Source: Lunularia cruciata (Eukaryota > Streptophyta > Marchantiopsida > Lunulariales > Lunulariaceae). Taken from it: DNA of 64,000 nt. Positions 43,684 to 54,699 of the stretch are shown one piece after another. The notes below the pieces were generated by a model. It was not told the DNA's origin. It saw only the letters and a list, made by a program, of their open reading frames with translations, and did no database searches. The stretch is from positions 51,646,001-51,710,000 of the forward strand of contig OX419760.1 of assembly GCA_948567375.1 (NCBI GenBank). The letters are read 5' to 3'. Positions within the stretch are counted from its first letter, which is position 1. Each line of letters starts with the position of its first letter. Both the position numbers and the translations under genes were made by a program.

Positions 43684-43960
43684 ATATGTATTTCTTGCAG
43701 TCATTAGCATAGAGTTCTTGATTTCATGGTGGTTTACTAGTATGTTAACCATGTGTTATTCTCAATTTGTTTCAATTATTCCTTTGCTTCAAGTTAGATT
43801 TAATGATTCTACGTTATGGATTTCTCACTATTCTAGCATTGTGAATCATGTACATCTTGTTTACTGATCATTAGCAATTCATGAGTTCTAGATAACCCGA
43901 TCATTAGCAATCCTTGAGTTCTGGATAACCCGTTCTGGAACGGCTTTTGTTCTCATATAC
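43684..43960 (+). repeat. Dispersed ~700-base repeat, copy 2, right part
   Basis: Continues the copy begun at 40090, with TGCTTCAAGTTAGATTTAA, ATTCTAGCATTGTG, GTACATCTTG, GTTCTGGATAACCCGTTC and GGAACGGCTTTTGTTCTCAT. Part of it (ACCCGATCATTAGCAAT...) is locally duplicated near 43895. Confidence 0.65.
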
Positions 43961-44119
43961 CTATGTATGCCATTACACAGAATATATATCGTTACATAGT
44001 AAGATCACATGATCTTTATAGGTTGGATACTTCTGTTGGAAGTACTTAGAAGTTGAAGACTAAGATTGATTTATATTGTTACACTGATTATGGCTATGTT
44101 CTAAATGGGACACGACAGC

Positions 44120-44325
44120 TTCTAGGAAATGAAGCATGCAGTAGATGAACTCGAGAGGCTGCTGACCTGCTTGTATCCATCTGTTCCTGGTTTTGAGAAA
44201 GATGGCCAACCCATCGGAAGGGTGAAATGTACGACCTATTTGTAAACAAAGTGGACCAGGAGAAAGTCAAGACCCTACTTTGTACACTGTAGCACATGAT
44301 CGTTCCACCTCAATCAATAAGGAGA
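44120..44325 (+). other. Coding-like patch, unidentified
   Basis: The plus strand reads KHAVDELERLLTCLYPSVPG then FEKDGQPIGRV, and after one frame change YDLFVNKVDQEKVKTLL. It looks like a decayed exon of a soluble protein preceded by a possible acceptor (CTTCTAG near 44120). I do not recognise the family. Confidence 0.25.
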
Positions 44326-44339
44326 TGGAAGCCGGGGTC

Positions 44340-44770
44340 CAATGCCACTCAACACTTGTAGGTACTTCATGACTTTTATCCATGACTATACAAGTTATAT
44401 TTATTTGTACCTATTCAAGTTCAAGCATGAAGTCTTTATTTGCTTCCAAGAGTATGTCATCTACGCAGAAATGCAACTTGATCTAAAGATTCTTGAGCTG
44501 CTTTCCGGCAATGGCGGTGAATACGAATCTAAAACATCTCATCTTTTCTTCAAAGAAAAAGGTATCATGTATCATTTCATCGATAAATACACTCCTCAAC
44601 AAAATGGTGTTGTAGAGTGCAGCAACAAAACCTTAGTTTGCCCTATGTTGTTGGAGTACGGACCTCCCAAGCCTTATTGGGGAGAGGCATTACAAATTGC
44701 AACTTTTCTATAGAATTGAATTCTCACTAAGACCATCTCCTTTGATGTTACACCATTCCAACTTTGGTTT
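44340..44770 (+). pseudogene. Older Copia fragment: integrase part
   Basis: The plus-strand frame 44342-44713 reads FIHDYTSYIYLYLFK, ELLSGNGGEYES and PQQNGVVECSNKTL. The usual R-S-D-N-G-G-E-Y has lost its catalytic Asp (S-G-N-G-G-E-Y), while the Glu of the last motif remains. It ends in stops near 44719. The RT/RNase H part of what is probably the same element lies beyond the younger insertion, at 50830-51640. Confidence 0.8.
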
Positions 44771-45075
44771 GGTCATAAATCTAATTAGTAAAAGACAGAG
44801 AAGAGAAATAAGAGAATGTAAATTGGAGTGGAAAATCACATTGTGATTTTCACTTGAGAATTCCTATGTGATTTTCCACTCTGGATTTAGATTGGTATTG
44901 GAAACCTTGTATTCATTACCTTCTCTAATAACTTCCTTGGAAACTGGTCAGAAACCTTGAATAGATTTATGACCAATATCTTGGATCTTCTCCTATCATC
45001 TATGCTAGGAAGCTCAAACCTCACATTTCTCCAAATGCAATCCAAGAGCCTTCTCTAAGTTGGTGCATCAAAGTT

Positions 45076-45742
45076 TGTTGGGGATCTCTACAGATTTAAT
45101 ATTCCTCTTGTGATAGTCTTCAGTTATATATATTGAGATTCAGCTATATATTGAGATCAACCCTATGCAGGAAGGAAAAACATAGTGGAAGGAAAAACAT
45201 CTCGGGATAGAAAAAGAGAAAAGAAAAACTTTGTACTCACACACATCAATAAGTGCACAAGAATTAACTTGGTTTGGAGTCACTTGCTCCTACATCCACC
45301 GCAACACAGATTCATTATTTTTTAGATTGCAAATCATTTGGAAGCTTTGCCCCAACCAACTCTTTTCTTGTCCAATCTGTTCTTGTGTTTATCTTGATCC
45401 ACCCTTCTCCTGATTATCTCCTGCTCGTCTGATAAAAAAATCAGACCTCACCTAACCAACCTCGTGCAAATCAAATCTACCAAAAAAGTTCCATTGATTT
45501 TTTTTCACAAGCACACCTATATTCAACTCGCAAAGAACCTCCCTTTGGAGGTCATAGGTTTTCCTATACAGTTGCACACACACTAAGAATGAGAAGAAGC
45601 ACACTCAAAGTATCACCTCGACATCCTGGATTGTCAAACACTTGTCTCAGCCTTGGACAAGAAATCTTGTGGATGATCTGAGCCGCAGATCTCAACATCA
45701 CATATGGGATAAATTGTATGGATCAAGCTCCACATCCTAACA
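45076..45742 (-). repeat. Copia 3' LTR (667 bases)
   Basis: Begins TGTTGGGGATC and ends CACATCCTAACA, with a short TGTT/AACA terminal inverted repeat. The partner is 49736-50380. Confidence 0.9.
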
Positions 45743-45759
45743 ACTCTCACATGTGGAGA

Positions 45760-46150
45760 TTGATACTTCTTGACTGTTCATCTTTAAAAAATAAACTTCT
45801 CATGCTTGATCTACATACTCTGTGTAGCCTTACTATTTAGTTATTATTGGAGGCCAATTGATGCTATACATAGCCTTAACTTCTCAAAAGTGATAATCTT
45901 TGTAGAATATATTAGCATAGTTCTTGGCACCTTGAACCTTTTCAAGTGACAAACTGCCATCTTCAAGTGACTCCCAAATGAAATGATATCTCAATGGTAT
46001 GTGTTTTGTTCTAGCATGGAACATTGGATTCTTTGCTAAGTGAATCGCACTTTGACTGCCTGACAATAGAACACTACAATTCTGCTCTTTGCCTAGCTCA
46101 TTTAGAAGGTTCTATAACCAAATCATCTCCCTGCTAGCTTATGTAATTGC
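45760..46150 (-). pseudogene. Copia RNase H (complete element)
   Basis: The minus strand reads SQSAIHLAKNPMFHARTKHI, then RYHFIWESLEDGSLSLEKV, in frame 45884-46066. These are the C-D-N-x-S-A-I-x-L-A and H-x-R-x-K-H-I-x-x-x-Y-H-F-I motifs of Copia RNase H. The Asp of the expected D-N-Q-S is Gly (S-G-S-Q-S), so a catalytic residue is lost. Confidence 0.85.
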
Positions 46151-46399
46151 AAAATATTTTGCTTCAGTTGTGGACAAAGTGACAACTTTTTGCAATTGTG
46201 AGAATCAACTCAATGTTGTCCCACCTATGGTATAAAAATACTCTGTGGTGCTTCTTTTGGTATCCGTATCACCTCCTAGGTCAATCCACAAAACCTTGTA
46301 GTGTAACTACAAGGTTTAGCCTTTGTTGTAACAAAAATCTATATCTTTGGTACCTTTCAATATCTAAAAATCCATTTGACAGCCTCCCAATGTTGTCTT

Positions 46400-47480
46400 C
46401 TTGGATCGGCCATGTACTTGCTCACAACTCACACTTCATGCAATATCTAGTCTAGTACATGTCATTGCATACGTGAGGCTGCCTACAATTGAAGCATATG
46501 GTACCTTTGACATATTCTTCAATTTGTTGGGCAATTGTGCCTTTGATAGCTTAAAGTGACTTGCCAAAGGTGTCCTCATAGGACTTACATCTCTCATGTT
46601 GAACCTTTCCAACACCTTTCCAATGTATCTACCTTGAGAGAGCTTCAGAGTTCTAGCCACCCTATCCCTTTCAATCTTCAGCCAAGTATCTGTTTTGTTG
46701 CACCTATGTCCTTCATTGCAAACTCTCTTGACAATTCTTTCTTCCATCTCTCAACCTTTAGTATGTTAGATCCAGCTATCAGCATGTCATCAACATACAA
46801 ATAAGATGATAAAACTATTATCAAGAGACTTGATACAACAAAAATGATCCTCTTGACATCTTGTGGATCTATTATTGATCATGAACTTGTCAAATTTCTT
46901 GTACCATAATCTTGGTGTCTATTTTAGACCATATAGGCGTTTTTGCAACTTGCATACCTAGCTCCCCTTTCCGAGGACTACAAAGCCAACAGATTGTTGT
47001 TGTTGCATATAGATGTCTTTATCAATCTCATTGTGTAGAAAATTAATACTAACATCTATCTACTCCAAATATAGGTTTTTTCCCGCCACTATACTAAGAA
47101 TCATTCTAATTGTTGACCACCGGTGAAAAGATCTCAATGTAACCAATCCCCTCCTTCTGTTGAAATCCTTTCACAATTAACCTTATCTTGTACCGTATGC
47201 TACCACTGTGTTCCTCTTTACCTTGTAGACCCACTTGTTGTGTAATACTTTCTTGCCTTGTAGTAGTAAGCTGAGCTCCCAAGTTTGATTCTTATCCAAG
47301 GACCTCATCTCGTCTTTCATGGCAAGCTCCTCGCTCCCACTTCATTAAGTCTTCACTTTGCATGACTTCTTCATAACATTCAAGTTCACCTCCATCTGTC
47401 AACAAAAAGTAATGTAGAGAGAGGGAATACCTTATTTGTGGTCTTGTGATTCTTGTTGATCTCTTCAACTTTGGTGCACA
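46400..47480 (-). pseudogene. Copia reverse transcriptase (complete element)
   Basis: The catalytic box YLYVDDMLIAGS is intact at about 46786-46797. Downstream, 46436-46747 reads LKLSQGRYIGKVLERFNM, VPYASIVGSLTYAM and CTRLDIA, the Copia RT C-terminus. Upstream motifs lie in other frames between 46860 and 47480. It is recognisable but split. Confidence 0.85.
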
Positions 47481-47699
47481 TGGTTGAGGTTGTGGCAGAG
47501 CAGTTTCTAAGTTCTTAGGATTTCCCGTATGATAACATCATCTTCTATTATCTCATGCAACTCAACTTGATTGTTTGCTTTGATCTACTCATCTACACTA
47601 TCAAAATCCAAAGTGTTTCTATCCTTGTAAAGAAGACACTCATTGAATATCACGTCTTTGCTTATGATGATTTTCTTGCTCTTTACATACCCAAAGTCA

Positions 47700-48475
47700 T
47701 ATGCACCTTATCCAATAAAGAAACACTTCTTGGACTTTGCATCTAACTTGTTCCTTTTCTTTGCATTGACATGCATGCAAGAGAGACACCCAAAGACTCT
47801 CAAGTGCAACAAACTCACTGGTTTTCTTGTCCACTCCTCTTTGGGCAACTTATGGTCTAAGGGGACAGATGGGCCTTTGTTGATCAAGTATGCTGTAGTG
47901 TTGATTGCTTCAACCCAAAACACCTTGGGCCAACCAGCATGGATCCTCATGATATTAGCTCTTTCACTTAGAGTTTGATTCATGCGCTCAGCCACTCCAT
48001 TTTGCTATGGGGGTGCTAGGTCCTCTCCATTCTGATTCCACGCACCGCACAAAATTCCTTGAACTCAGTACTATCATACTCAACACCATTATCAGATCTT
48101 AGTTGATTTAGCTTTGCAAAAGACTCATTTTCAACCAAGCTTTTCCACTTCTTGAAATTGGCAAATACCTCTAATTTGTGCTTCAAGAAATATACCCAAA
48201 CCTTCATAGGTGAGTCATCTATGAGGTGAAGTAATAATGTGAACCCCCAAGAGATGAAATTGGAGAAGGACCCCACACAAATATGTGTACAAGCTCTAGC
48301 TTCCATGTTCTAGGTGCTTCTCCACCCTTCAAGAAACTAACCTTTTTTTGCTTCCCAAATATGCAATCTTCACACAAATCTGCATCAACGGTTTTCAAAC
48401 ATGGTAGCTTGTCCTTCTTCATCATTACTTTCATGTCTTTTTCACTCATATGTCCAGCCTGCAATGTCACAGATT
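47700..48475 (-). pseudogene. Copia integrase (complete element)
   Basis: GAG-pre-integrase (48219-48470) has GHMSEKDMKVMMKK and CEDCIFGKQKKVSF. The first catalytic Asp of the H-T-D-V-W-G-P motif is Phe here (VHIFVWGP). The second Asp is kept in LRSDNGVEYDS (48016-48306) and the Glu in AERMNQTL (47708-47995), followed by VFGCLSCMHV. There are frame changes between the three parts. Loss of the first Asp would abolish strand transfer. Confidence 0.88.
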
Positions 48476-48900
48476 ACCATTTGATTGTGTGTCTGCAAGT
48501 GCAATTGTCTCCTTGGTGTAGTTGGTTATGTAGAGAGTCCCAGCTTGTTCCCCTTGCTACCACCATAACACCTTTGGTGATTTTCCATGAACCACCTACA
48601 AAGGTTGTGACATACCCTTCACTATCAAGTTGCCCAATTGAGATTAGATTCCTCTTCAAGCTTGGAACATGCCTAACATTATTTAGTTTCCACATAAACT
48701 GATGAGGCATTTTAATATAAATGTCACCTCTCCCCACAATATCCAAAGGCTCATCATATGCAAGATAAAATTTTCCAAAATCACCAGTGATGTAATTCAA
48801 CATACACTCCTGTAGTGAGGTAGAGTGAAAAGAAGCTCCTGAATCAAGATCTCATGACTCCATAGGAATGTCCGCACTAAGGATCAAAATGTCATTGACT
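48474..48900 (-). pseudogene. Copia protease (complete element)
   Basis: The active site reads LDSGASFHSTS just upstream of the open frame 48474-48803. A TGA at 48852-48854 replaces the Trp codon that usually precedes LDSGA. Downstream VRHVPSLKRNLISIGQLDSEGY is the characteristic flap-to-C-terminal part. Confidence 0.85.
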
Positions 48901-48955
48901 TCTTCTGCAGCTGCATTCATTGAGTCCTCATTTTGCCCCTTGCTTGGATTCTTCT

Positions 48956-49702
48956 TTATGAGCCAACAGTTCTTTCTTGTGTGCCCTTCTTACCACAATG
49001 CCAACATCCACTACCTTTTGACCTGGACTTGCTTCTCCTCTTGGACTTGGATCTACTTTGGTTGTCACTACAAAGCATAGTTCTTCCTCTATTTTCAAGA
49101 GTATTCAAGGCCATTCCAGAGTTTGTGCTAAACTCTCTCCTTCTAATATCTTTGTTGAGTATCAAGTTTTGAATCTCCTCAAACCTCAATTTGTTTGACA
49201 CACAAGAACTGCTTATTTTTGTCATAGTTGCAGTCCAACTTTCAAGTAAAGAGGATAGGAGAATTAAAGCACACACTTCATCCTCAAAACTGATTTCCAC
49301 TGAACTTAATTGACTTATGATGAGGTTGAACTCATTAATATGATTTGTGATAGAGTGGCCTTCATTCATCATCAGGTTGAAAAGACAACGCATCAAGTGC
49401 ACCTTGCTGGAAGCTGATGGTTTTTCATACATGTTAGACAAAGCTTTCAGTAGACCTGCTATAGTCTTCTCCTCTAGAACATTGAATGCCACATTTCTAG
49501 CTAGTGTCAGGGGGATGACTCCCAAAGCTTGTCTATCCATCAAATCCTCTTCTTGTAACATGAGCTCTTGTGTCACACCTGAGAGGTACATGAAACTTTT
49601 CTGATACAAGTAATCCTCTATTTGTATTTTCCAATATCCAAAGTCCTTACCATTGATTTTGTCTATCCTGACCTTTCCGTCCTCTCTTGCCATTTCTCTC
49701 AC
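48956..49702 (-). pseudogene. Copia gag (complete element)
   Basis: 248-residue frame, the longest in the window, starting MREMAREDGKVRIDKINGKD. It has the UBN2-type gag core (FGYWKIQIEDYLYQK, then SKVHLMRCLFNLMMNEGHSI and INEFNLIISQLSSV) and a basic Arg/Ser/Lys-rich tail before a zinc knuckle. The knuckle starts C-W-H-C-G-K-K-G, but a frameshift there replaces the last His and Cys. The start ATG lies 34 bases inside the 5' LTR edge, next to the primer site. Confidence 0.88.
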
Positions 49703-49720
49703 TTTTTTCCTTCAACCTAT

Positions 49721-49733
49721 CACTATGATACCA
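49721..49733 (-). promoter_or_regulatory. tRNA-Met primer-binding site of the complete Copia element
   Basis: The minus strand reads TGGTATCATAGTG two bases inside the LTR at 49736, an 8-base perfect start of the initiator tRNA-Met complement with one later mismatch (usual TGGTATCAGAG). Confidence 0.88.
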
Positions 49734-49735
49734 AT

Positions 49736-50380
49736 TTTTGGGGATCTCTACAGATTTACTATTCCTCTTGTGATAGTCTTCAACTATATATATTGAGATT
49801 CAGCTATATATTGAGAAAACATCTCAGGATAGAAAAAGAGAAAAGAGAGAAAATGTACTCACACACATCAATAGGTGCACAAGAATTAACTTGGTTTAGA
49901 GTCACTTGCTCCTACATCCAAGGCAACACAGAGTAATTTTTACGCCCTCTTAATATAGATTACATAGATCATTTGGAAGCTCTGTCTCTGTCAATTCTTT
50001 CCTTGACCAATCTATTCTTCTCTTTATCTTGATCCACCCTTCTCCTGATTATCTCCTGCTCATCTGATAAAAGATTCAAACGTCACTTTAACCAGCCTCA
50101 TGCGGATCAAAGTTACCAAAAAAGTTCCACTGAATTTTTTTCACAGACTCACCTCGATTCAACTCACAAAAAACCTCCTTCTGCAGGTCGGAGGGTTTTG
50201 CTCTCCAGTTGCACACACACTGAAAAACAAGAAGAAGCACACTAGAAGTATCACCCCGACATCTTGGATTGTCAAACACCTGTCTCAGCCCTAGATAAGA
50301 AATCTCGTGAAAGATCTGAGCTGCTGATCTCAACATCACAAATGAGATAGATTGGAAGGATCAGGATCCACATCCTAACA
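49736..50380 (-). repeat. Copia 5' LTR (645 bases)
   Basis: Begins TTTTGGGGATC (the terminal TG mutated to TT) and ends CACATCCTAACA. It adjoins the primer site on the left and the AAGTT target duplicate on the right. Confidence 0.9.
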
Positions 50381-50819
50381 AAGTTTGCACTCAAGTTCAA
50401 AACCACAATGTGATGTTGGGGGTTGCTAATGCATTTATTGTGCATTCTCTTACATGGTACCAAGACCCTGAAACTAATAAGTGCAATATCAAGCCTTTGA
50501 GTTAATGTTCTTTAATGTTGAGCCTTTGAGTTATTATTTATGGTGGATAATGGATTGTGATAATCACATAGAGTTTCTTAGTAAAGTGGATATGGTTTGA
50601 CAGTGTAACCAAAGCTAGTTGTTTCCTATATATGAAGTTGAGTGTTGAGTTTATAATCGGAGTTGAATTTACAACAGACTTATTTATATTGGCACTTTAG
50701 AGTTCATGAGTGACTTACTCTATGAATTGTGCTTCTTTAGTATATGATGTTGACAATGAGATATGTTGGATAATGATGTATATACATATGACATTGGGCT
50801 GATCCAATGCTATAAGACT

Positions 50820-51640
50820 AGACTGGTTACTTGTGGCTCTTCTCAAAGCTCAAGGTGTTGATCACATAAAGACATACTCTCTAATTGTCAAGATAACAAC
50901 CATTCAAGTGCTGCTTGGTTTGTTTGCTCAAAATGATTTGGAAGTACATGCTCTTGATGTCAAAACAACATTCCTCAATGGAACATTGACAGAAAGCACC
51001 CACATGCACATTCCTTCTAGATGGCACCATACTAATCTGCATTAGTTAGTTTAAGGTGGGCTATGGTTAGCACCAGGCCTGATCTAGCTTACGCGGTTAG
51101 TTCAGTTACCAAGTGCATGGAAAATCCTGGCCCTAACCATTGGAAAGTTATCATGAGAATTTTTTGTTATATTCAATGGACAATTTCCAAGGATCCCATA
51201 GATAAAACATTCAAACTCATGAATACTCTGACTCAGATTGGGGAGGAGATCAGGATACAACAAGACAAACAGGAGGATATTGCTTTATTTTGTCTAATGC
51301 AGCTGTAAGTTGGTCAAGCAAAAGACAAGCTTTTGTTTCTTTATCCACGGCTTAACTTGAACACATAGCCTGTCAAACCAACAACTGAAGCGGTGTGGCT
51401 TCAGCAGCTATTAAGTGAATTTGGTTTTCATGAAGAAACAATGAAGCTCTACAAAGACAGCAACAATTGCATTGACCTTGTCACACCAACAAAGAGACTT
51501 GAGAGGATAAACATATAGATATCAAATTTCATTTTATGAGATAAAGAGTTGAGGACAAACAGATCTCTGTTTCTAGTGTTGATAACAATGGAATTAATTC
51601 ACAAAGGGCTTAACTAAAAATTTGCATAAAAAATTTATTC
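50820..51640 (+). pseudogene. Older Copia fragment: RT and RNase H part
   Basis: 50833-51045 reads GVDHIKTYSLIVKITTIQVLL and LEVHALDVKTTFLNGTLTE, the conserved Copia RT entry with the first catalytic Asp. The middle of RT including the YVDD box is deleted. 51063-51308 resumes with STRPDLAYAVSSVTKCMENP and then broken RNase H (SWSSKRQALVSLSTAELE; KHIDIKFHFMR-like near 51510). It is probably the downstream half of the element whose integrase is at 44340-44770. Confidence 0.8.
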
Positions 51641-53620
51641 ATGCATTAGGAGTTATGGACAGTAGATCTATACTAAATGTTCATAATATGGGTTATCTGA
51701 GGTTAATCGATTCATTTCATTCATAAATAGATTCATTACACGGAAAATGACGGAAACGAGGATGGAGAAGGTCAACGACAATTTGTTTGGGTTATGTCCA
51801 TCAGACAACCCATATGCTTAAATACCCATACTTCACGAAGTGGAGTATAGAGCGTCGAATCACAGCAGCTGTGGAGATCGGGACACCTTTGAAGCTCCAT
51901 CTCCTGTCTGAGAAGATTTTAAGAACCATGTTGTAAAGGCGCAACCTGGCTTCCATCTGACAGTACATTCTGGGATATACTCTCAAATATCTGAGATCTT
52001 TTGTAACAGGTACTGTAGTTAACCGCAATGTACTCACTGAAGGCTGAAATAAAGCGAACAACTGTTTCGGGAATTCTGTACTGGGGTTTAAACCCATAGA
52101 TGCAAGTGAGAAATCGATTGAAATATACACTCACAGTACTGAACACGGTAATTCATCCTTAGACCATACGCGTACATCTAAACTAAATGTGAAAGCAGCT
52201 AGAAGTATCAAGGTTTTGAATGAAATATTCAAAAGTCAACTAGATAATAGAATTACGGAGTATTTTCGGCTATTCACAGTAAGAGTGCCTTGATTCTGGT
52301 AGGTACGCATGGGTGTGTAAGAGCTGCCGTGGCAAAAGGATAGATGTCTGAAGACAGTAGTATCCTCTCCTAGAGACTGTTTAAATGAGGATTCTTCGAA
52401 ACTACTGTAGGCTTGAGATATAGCCACCAAAAGTGGGACTGTCTCAAGTGTACGTACAATACTCATTGTAATGTAAAGCAGAATTTAGAGAGAAAATTAT
52501 ATTAGATCAGGAGAGGAGAACTGAGTTGTCGAGTTGTCGAGTTTGAAGTATGTAAACAGAGTCCGTTGGGATGAATGCGAAGACAGGCTCTAGAAGAATC
52601 CCAATTTGTACGCGGCTTGAGGTTTTGGTTCTCAGAGGTAGTTTGAGAAGGAAACTGGCTGAAGGAGAAGCCAGATCAGTACCAAATTGTGTAGTAGAAT
52701 ATCATCCTTAGTCGGATAACATTCATTGTCGACATGGTTGGGTTCAATACGTGAGCTTTTCTCGAGTTTCGTTGCTCATTAGTCCTGTGTGAGTGTTCTC
52801 ACTAGTCAATGCAAGTTTTTCGGATATAACATGTAAAATTCGGACCAGTAACCTATCGTAGAACACAGAGAAACGATGTCAACGTGCACTGAAAGAATGC
52901 GCAGAAGCATGTTGGGTCTACATCGCATTGTTGTATTCGCCAAGGAGTAAGTTTGCCGACCACAAAGCCTGTAGAAATTTAATTTCCTGAAGCAATTTAT
53001 CGTCTGGTTTGCAAACTATTAGGACTACATTTCCAGAGTTGGCTGCGTTAAAGATACGGCCTATATCCATTTTATGCCAATTACTCGTAGTCTAATCAGA
53101 TCGTTTCAAAACTTTCTGACCCTCCGATTTGACTCTTGTTTACTAACTACTACCGAGTTCAGTTGTAACCAGCAAATTTGTAGCTAGTAAACATCCTTAG
53201 GTGCATTTTCAACTTCGAAAATCTAGATTCTGCATTTGTCAAAGAATACAAGCCTTCATTATCGTGCAAGTAGACATTTTGTCCTTTTCCTGTTCAATTT
53301 CGATCCCCTCGGTTATTAACAAACGGTTAATCATATGTGAACAGGTTGAACAGTACTACACTGTTAATTAATCGTAACCAACATGAATTTTCAAAGAATG
53401 AAACGTTTTTATCTCAATGTCCGCCTTTTCATGGTCAGAGAGTTTATTGATGTGCTGGACAAGTATTGAGAACCCGTCCACAATCAGCCTCTTAACGAAC
53501 GAACTAATTCACAGATTCGTCGAGGCCTAAAATTTGATCCAGTCTCGAATTTTTACTTTGATTCACCTTTCCTGTCTTTCCAGGAGTAACTCCCCTGTAA
53601 CTACAAACCTCTACATCGAA
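51640..53620. other. Mostly unassigned 3' flank of ELIP gene 2
   Basis: The only coding-like sequence is a possible two-exon minus-strand gene. 52236-52466 (MSIVRTLETVPLLVAISQAYS) could join 51919-52146 (VSVYFNRFLTCIYGFKPQYR) through GT-AG-like signals (CC|GTAATT and TTCAG|T). I do not recognise the product. The remainder shows nothing. Confidence 0.25.
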
Positions 53621-53625
53621 GCAGC

Positions 53626-54465
53626 TCACAAGAAGGTTCTGAAAACTGGAGCGTGAATGTAGCTCTCAGTCAGTAGAAGCGAGATAAATCCAATCATAGC
53701 AAGACGCCCGTTCCAACGTTCAGCTTTGGCTGTAAAGGGGCCAAAACTTCGTGCGTCTGAGGACTCTCCGTTCAACATTGGCACTACGGAGGCGTAAGCG
53801 ATGAGTGGCACAACTAAAACGTAGAAAACGAGCCCAGTTCCTTGGGTGTAAAGCTGGTCGAAAACAGTCAAACCGCTGATTTTCTCCTCCACTGCTGCCC
53901 ATACAATACCAACCATGGCCTGAAGACATTGTATCGATCGTTAGCACTCTACGGTCAACATTTGAGTGCAGGGCAAGGCTTTTTCTAACTCGAAACATCT
54001 CTTAAGGGAAAAGACTAGAAGTTAGTAATACATGTAATAATCAAGACCGTGGACATTGAACCGGAAAGACTGACTGGAAATTTCGATTACCAATCGGGCG
54101 TTGATAGTTTCCGGTGCAGCACCATCGAATGCAAAGATGCTCGCAATGTTCCTGTCACCAGTTTCTGGTCTTCTGTCTACTTCGGGGCGGGGGTAGAAGG
54201 AACCAGAATGGGGTACAGCACCGAACACTGATTTCTTTTCCGACTCGTTGACTTCTTGATTGTGCAGAATTTCCTCCTTGGTGATCTCCTGCTTGGTTGC
54301 TTTGTCCACAGCTTCCCTAATTCCCTCGCAGCGAATTGAGTTCATCCCTTTTGTCACAGAAGGCGAACGTACAGAACTCCAGGTAGGATTTCTCACACTC
54401 GACACTGATGGCAACCACCTCAGGCCTCCCACTACCGCGTTGGAAACTGCCATGCTCGCTGCCAT
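53626..54465 (-). CDS. Early light-induced protein (ELIP), gene 2
   Basis: Paralogue of the gene at 16011-16858 with the same role in thylakoid photoprotection. Exon 1 is 54091-54465 and exon 2 is 53626-53919, with a 171-base GT-AG intron at the identical position (between Leu125 and Ala126), giving 222 residues. The transit peptide (about 1-45, ending SIRCEG) differs from gene 1, whereas the region from the KQEITKEEIL stretch onward is nearly the same. Helix I has PETINARLAMVG (Ala where gene 1 and most relatives have Gly) and helix III has ERWNGRLAMIG. Helix II is GLVFYVLVVPLIAYASVVPML. The frame is intact. The promoter has a TATA box and a perfect G-box. Confidence 0.92.
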
Positions 54466-54638
54466 AGTGGAAAATTGAGATAATTGAGAATGGAGTGAAT
54501 GCGGGTCCGCAGTCAGCGCAGAACGATGTGGATTAGTAGATGCTGTGCGTGTAACACAACGTATGAGCTCCTGATAAATGAGATTTCAATGTGAAGTATT
54601 TACACAAGTTGTGTTTGTGAGACTACGGTATGCGGGCA

Positions 54639-54645
54639 GTTTATA
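54639..54645 (-). promoter_or_regulatory. Putative TATA box of ELIP gene 2
   Basis: The minus strand reads TATAAAC about 175 bases before the ATG at 54465, the same spacing as in gene 1. It implies a leader of about 145 bases. Confidence 0.55.
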
Positions 54646-54671
54646 GTTGATTGAATACAACCAAATTTCCA

Positions 54672-54677
54672 CACGTG
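54672..54677. promoter_or_regulatory. G-box CACGTG upstream of ELIP gene 2
   Basis: A perfect palindromic CACGTG in the context CCACACGTGGAT, 27 bases beyond the TATA box. G-boxes bind bZIP factors such as HY5 and ABFs and are typical of light- and ABA-induced ELIP promoters. Position and family context support the call, but function is inferred. Confidence 0.6.
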
Positions 54678-54699
54678 GATTCTGTTGCATGAAGCCCTC

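Larger units (their letters stand above)
45076..50380 (-). mobile_element. Complete Ty1/Copia retrotransposon, nested
   Basis: 5305 bases with LTRs of 667 and 645 bases and a perfect target duplication AAGTT (45071-45075 and 50381-50385). The minus strand reads primer site, gag, protease, GAG-pre-integrase/integrase, RT, RNase H. It is inserted in an older plus-strand Copia fragment. The LTRs are clearly similar but carry indels (for example an extra ~25 bases near 45155-45185 in the left one). Gag is long and open, but several later domains are frameshifted, so it is complete in structure yet not active. Confidence 0.93.

Noticed and set aside
48283-48702. 139-residue plus-strand frame
   Set aside because: Antisense shadow of Copia protease/GAG-pre-integrase.
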